Shown: in pieces, positions 7,774 through 10,404 of the stretch | Numbering within the stretch: the first letter of the stretch is position 1 | Layout: each line of letters starts with the position of its first letter | Origin: an uncultured Collinsella sp. | GTDB lineage: Bacteria > Actinomycetota > Coriobacteriia > Coriobacteriales > Coriobacteriaceae | DNA: 10,404 nucleotides | Direction of reading: 5' to 3' | Assembly (NCBI GenBank): GCA_900549245.1 | Contig: URNQ01000044.1 | Coordinates: 1 to 10,404 of the forward strand | The notes under the pieces: generated by a model | Told to the model about the DNA's origin: nothing | The model's database searches: none | The model's input: only the letters and a program-made list of their open reading frames with translations | Program-made: the position numbers and the translations under genes

Positions 7774-9057
7774 TTGGATATTATCCGCGTTGAGGGTGGC
7801 CACGCCATCGGAGGCTCCGTGCCCGTCTCGGGCGCCAAGAACTCCGCGCTCAAACTCATGGCGGCAACGCTTCTGGCGCCGGGCAAGACGACGCTGCAGA
7901 ACGTGCCCGATATTTCCGATGTCCACGTGATGGGCAAGGTGCTCAAGGGCATGGGCGCTACGATCGATGTTCTCGACGAGCACACGCTCGAGATTGATAC
8001 CTCTCAGGTCGATTCATGGGAGGCCCCCTACGAGCTCGTTGCCAAGATGCGCGCTTCCACCGCCGTCATGGGACCCCTGCTGGGCCGCTTCCATCGCGCC
8101 ACAATTGCCATGCCGGGCGGCTGCAACCTGGGTGCTCGCAAGATCGATATGCATATTCTTGGTCTTGAGGCCCTGGGCGTTGAGTTCGATACCGCCCACG
8201 GTTACATCAACGCTAATGCGCCCCAAGGTCTGCGCGGTACCACCGTCACGCTCGAGTTCGCCAGCGTCGGTGCGACCGAGAACCTCATCATGGCCTCTGT
8301 GCGCGCACAGGGCACCACGGTTATCGACAATGCCGCCCGCGAGCCCGAGATCGTCGATCTCGCTAACATGCTCAACGAGATGGGCGCCAAGATTGTTGGC
8401 GCCGGTACGCCCGTCGTGACTATCGAAGGCGTGGAAGAGCTCCATCCCGTTACCCATCGCGTGGTGGGCGACCGCATCGAGGCCGGTACCTTTATCGTTG
8501 CCGGTGCGTTGATGGCCGACGATCGCGGTGTCGATGTCACGGGCTTTTGCCCCATTCACTTGGGCATGGTGCTCAAGAAGATGGAGCTCATGGGTATCGA
8601 CTGCGAGCGCGTCGAGGATGGCGTCCATGTGAACCGTGCCGAGCGTATCAAGCCGGTCGACATCCAGACGCTTCCGTTCCCCGGTTTCCCGACCGACATG
8701 CAGGCGCAGATTATGGTGCTCTCCGCCCTTGCCGACGGCAGTTCTGTTATTACCGAAAACATCTTCGAGAATCGCTTTATGTTTGCCTCTGAGCTGGTGC
8801 GCATGGGTGCCGACATTCGTATCGAGAGCCATCATGCCATGATTCATGGCGTCAAGGGCTTCTCGGGTGCACAGGTTACCTCGCCCGATCTGCGCGGCGG
8901 AGCGGCCCTCGTCGTAGCGGGCTTGATCGCCGACGGGACGACCGAGGTTTCGGCTATCCATCACATCAAGCGCGGCTACGAGCAGTTTGTCGAAAAGCTG
9001 CAGGCGCTTGGCGCGCATGTCGAGCATGCTACCGTCCCCGATCCCGTCATCTACTAA
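7774..9057 (+). CDS. murA: UDP-N-acetylglucosamine 1-carboxyvinyltransferase (MurA)
   Basis: Cytoplasmic enzyme of the first committed peptidoglycan step: transfer of enolpyruvate from PEP to UDP-GlcNAc. 427 residues, close to E. coli (419). Seen: the N-terminal substrate-binding GGSVPVSGAKNSALK with Lys22; KMRASTAVMGPLLGR; the active-site loop MPGGCNLGARKID with Cys117, the residue alkylated by fosfomycin in sensitive enzymes; and LPFPGFPTDMQAQ with the likely catalytic Asp308. The start is TTG at 7774, with AAAGGG (7762-7767) 6 bases upstream; the family N-terminus begins right after it (MDIIRVEGGHAIGG). It follows the atp terminator and precedes an LCP gene by 12 bases, so it probably heads a two-gene wall unit. 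A MurA domain is secure; whether a second paralogue exists in the genome cannot be seen. Confidence 0.98.
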   Translation: MDIIRVEGGHAIGGSVPVSGAKNSALKLMAATLLAPGKTTLQNVPDISDVHVMGKVLKGMGATIDVLDEHTLEIDTSQVDSWEAPYELVAKMRASTAVMGPLLGRFHRATIAMPGGCNLGARKIDMHILGLEALGVEFDTAHGYINANAPQGLRGTTVTLEFASVGATENLIMASVRAQGTTVIDNAAREPEIVDLANMLNEMGAKIVGAGTPVVTIEGVEELHPVTHRVVGDRIEAGTFIVAGALMADDRGVDVTGFCPIHLGMVLKKMELMGIDCERVEDGVHVNRAERIKPVDIQTLPFPGFPTDMQAQIMVLSALADGSSVITENIFENRFMFASELVRMGADIRIESHHAMIHGVKGFSGAQVTSPDLRGGAALVVAGLIADGTTEVSAIHHIKRGYEQFVEKLQALGAHVEHATVPDPVIY

Positions 9058-9069
9058 TACAGGTTGCCT

Positions 9070-10305
9070 ATGTTTAATAAAAAGCCCCTCGCGGATACCA
9101 CCACCCGAAGACCCTCAACTGGTGCGCAGGCCAAGATCTACAGTCGCGATAACGTGGCTCGCTATTCCGAGCGCGCTCGCCAACGTCGTCGTAGCCACAC
9201 GATTCGTCACGTCGCGCTCATTGTCGTGCTTGGCGTGCTGCTGAGTGCCACTACCGCTGCCGGCCTGTGGTTTGCCACCATTATGGGCAAGCTCGGCGAT
9301 TCTAATGTCATTACTGACAATCTGCGTCGGGTTCTGGTTGACACCGATGAGGCAAAGGATCCGTTCTACGTGCTGCTTCTTGGCACCGACGGCCGTCCGG
9401 GCGAGGATACGTATCGTGCCGACTCGATTATCCTGGCACGCATCGACCCCACGCAAAAGCAGGCGACGCTCATTTCCGTTCCGCGCGACACCAAGGTCGA
9501 GTACAAGGGCGAGACCATGAAGATCAACGCCTGCCATACCGTTGGCGGCGCCGAGGCCATGGTCGAGGCGGTCAACGAGCTGTGCGGTGTTCAGATCTCC
9601 CACTATGCCGAGGTCAGCTTCGACGGTATGCAGGCGCTGATTGATTCGGTTGGCGGTATCGACATTAACGCAACCGATGATGTTGACGACCCCGAGCACC
9701 TGGATATTAAGATTACCGCTGGCCAGCAGCATATGGACGGTGCCACCGCCCTTACCTATGCCCGCTGCCGCTACACCTATGCCGACGGCGATTACACGCG
9801 CATGCGCCACCAGCGTCAGGTGCTTGGCGCCCTTGCCAACCAGATTCTCAATAACTTCGATGCCACGAAGATCTTTGGCCTGGTTAATTCGCTGTCTGAT
9901 ATGCTCGTAACCGATATGAGCGTTCAGGATATCGTGGCTACGGTCAATGCCATGCGCGGTATGGATGTCGACGGTATCTACTCGGCCAACCTGCCCTCGT
10001 ACGCCGACGACAGCACCATGATCGACGGTGTGAGCTACGTCTTTGTCTACGAGGACGAGCTCAAGGAAATGATGGAGCGCGTCGACGCCGGCAAGGATCC
10101 CAAGGGTCCCAACACCATGGGTCTTTCCGACGGTTCGAGCTCTACGATCGGCGACCTGAACAACAACACGTCTGACGACTACGCAAACGGTACCGCAACC
10201 TCATCGGTCAGCTCTGACGATTCCGATGACTCAAGCGATTCGAGCGATTCGGACTACTACGAAGAGCCCACCGGCGACGGCAACGGCTACGAAGCCAATT
10301 ATTAG
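9070..10305 (+). CDS. LytR-CpsA-Psr (LCP) family cell-wall glycopolymer ligase
   Basis: LCP proteins transfer polyprenyl-linked glycopolymers to peptidoglycan outside the membrane. 411 residues from ATG 9070; a TTG two codons earlier is possible, but AGGT (9061-9064) is better spaced for the ATG. Layout: Arg-rich cytoplasmic N-terminus (1-46), one membrane helix (about 47-71), and the LCP domain (about 103-265). Conserved catalytic or phosphate-binding residues are visible: Asp107 in LLLGTDGR, Arg116 and Asp118 in YRADSI, Arg139 in SVPRDT, and the GDYTRMRHQRQ motif (240-250). The C-terminal 60 residues are low-complexity, acidic and Ser/Asp/Asn/Gly-rich, with SSDDSDDSSDSSDSD at 381-395. It lies 12 bases after murA, so the two are probably co-transcribed. 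The exact polymer substrate cannot be told from sequence. Confidence 0.94.
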   Translation: MFNKKPLADTTTRRPSTGAQAKIYSRDNVARYSERARQRRRSHTIRHVALIVVLGVLLSATTAAGLWFATIMGKLGDSNVITDNLRRVLVDTDEAKDPFYVLLLGTDGRPGEDTYRADSIILARIDPTQKQATLISVPRDTKVEYKGETMKINACHTVGGAEAMVEAVNELCGVQISHYAEVSFDGMQALIDSVGGIDINATDDVDDPEHLDIKITAGQQHMDGATALTYARCRYTYADGDYTRMRHQRQVLGALANQILNNFDATKIFGLVNSLSDMLVTDMSVQDIVATVNAMRGMDVDGIYSANLPSYADDSTMIDGVSYVFVYEDELKEMMERVDAGKDPKGPNTMGLSDGSSSTIGDLNNNTSDDYANGTATSSVSSDDSDDSSDSSDSDYYEEPTGDGNGYEANY

Positions 10306-10335
10306 GGTTACGCGGGCTTACCAGCCCGCGTAACC
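10306..10335 (+). terminator. Perfect 13-bp hairpin after the LCP gene (probable terminator)
   Basis: GGTTACGCGGGCT (10306-10318) pairs perfectly with AGCCCGCGTAACC (10323-10335) around a TACC tetraloop, starting on the base after the LCP stop codon. The stability and position fit a transcript end. However, the plus strand continues AGTTGACG with no U-tract, and on the minus strand the hairpin is followed only by the mildly AT-rich CTAATAATT. It may serve as a weak or bidirectional terminator, or as a 3'-end stabilising structure. Confidence 0.6.
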
Positions 10336-10400
10336 AGTTGACGCTGCAAACCCGCCAGAGCGGCAATCTGCCTTTCAACTTCGGCGGCATGATCAAAAGA
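10308..10400 (-). other. Possible coding remnant or gene 3' end on the minus strand
   Basis: Read on the minus strand from 10400, this frame gives 30 residues ending at TAA (10308-10310), including HAAEVERQIAALAGLQRQL, which has the amphipathic, Ala/Leu/Glu/Arg-rich look of a real helical C-terminus. An in-frame TGA at 10401-10403 blocks extension to the window edge, so it is either chance, a decayed or frameshifted gene end, or a tiny peptide. No start codon or ribosome binding site is apparent. The last codons lie in the 13-bp hairpin. Confidence 0.2.
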
Positions 10401-10404
10401 TCAA

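Noticed and set aside
10208..10396. 62-codon minus-strand frame starting near 10396
   Set aside because: Its composition (Arg/Ser/Trp-rich, no pattern) looks like antisense of the LCP Ser/Asp tail. A different minus frame at 10308-10400 looks more protein-like.

Overview
This is a GC-rich, almost entirely plus-strand chromosomal segment carrying a complete F1Fo ATP synthase operon between a nucleobase-salvage gene and cell-wall genes. Protein character, strong purine-rich ribosome binding sites, frequent GTG/TTG starts and G/C-ending codons suggest an actinobacterium, most likely an anaerobic gut member of the Coriobacteriia such as Collinsella. That placement is inferred from the style of the proteins and was not tested by a search. 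The order upp - small membrane protein - atpBEFHAGDC - murA resembles the arrangement known from Bacillus subtilis and other Gram-positives, so this is mostly a conserved housekeeping locus.

Layout: 2-526 is the 3' part of upp (uracil phosphoribosyltransferase). 527-806 is a regulatory gap with a perfect 10-bp inverted repeat, a short hairpin and the best promoter candidate for the atp operon. 807-1118 encodes a three-helix membrane protein in the atpI position. 1122-1920 is atpB (subunit a), which does not read through in one frame: a one-base-type frame break at about 1707-1717 separates its two halves. 2045-2239 atpE (c), 2255-2857 atpF (b), 2847-3323 atpH (delta), 3323-4921 atpA (alpha), 4927-5835 atpG (gamma), 5835-7289 atpD (beta) and 7293-7685 atpC (epsilon) follow with short gaps or overlaps. 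A strong intrinsic terminator at 7722-7760 ends the operon. murA (7774-9057, TTG start) and a LytR-CpsA-Psr (LCP) ligase gene (9070-10305) follow and are probably co-transcribed. A perfect 13-bp hairpin lies directly after the LCP stop codon.

How the genes work together: the atp genes build a rotary ATPase whose c subunit lacks the known Na+ ligands, so it is predicted to be proton coupled; in a fermenting anaerobe it may often run as an ATP-driven proton pump. MurA performs the first committed step of peptidoglycan synthesis, and the LCP protein probably attaches glycopolymers to that peptidoglycan.

No mobile element, CRISPR array, RNA gene or clearly novel multi-gene system is visible. The points worth a second look are the broken atpB frame, the swapped His/Glu pair in subunit a, a signal-peptide-like N-terminus on subunit b, a possible leaderless 10-codon ORF at the operon promoter, the terminator wedged against the murA ribosome binding site, the Ser/Asp-rich tail of the LCP protein, and a possible minus-strand coding remnant at the right edge.
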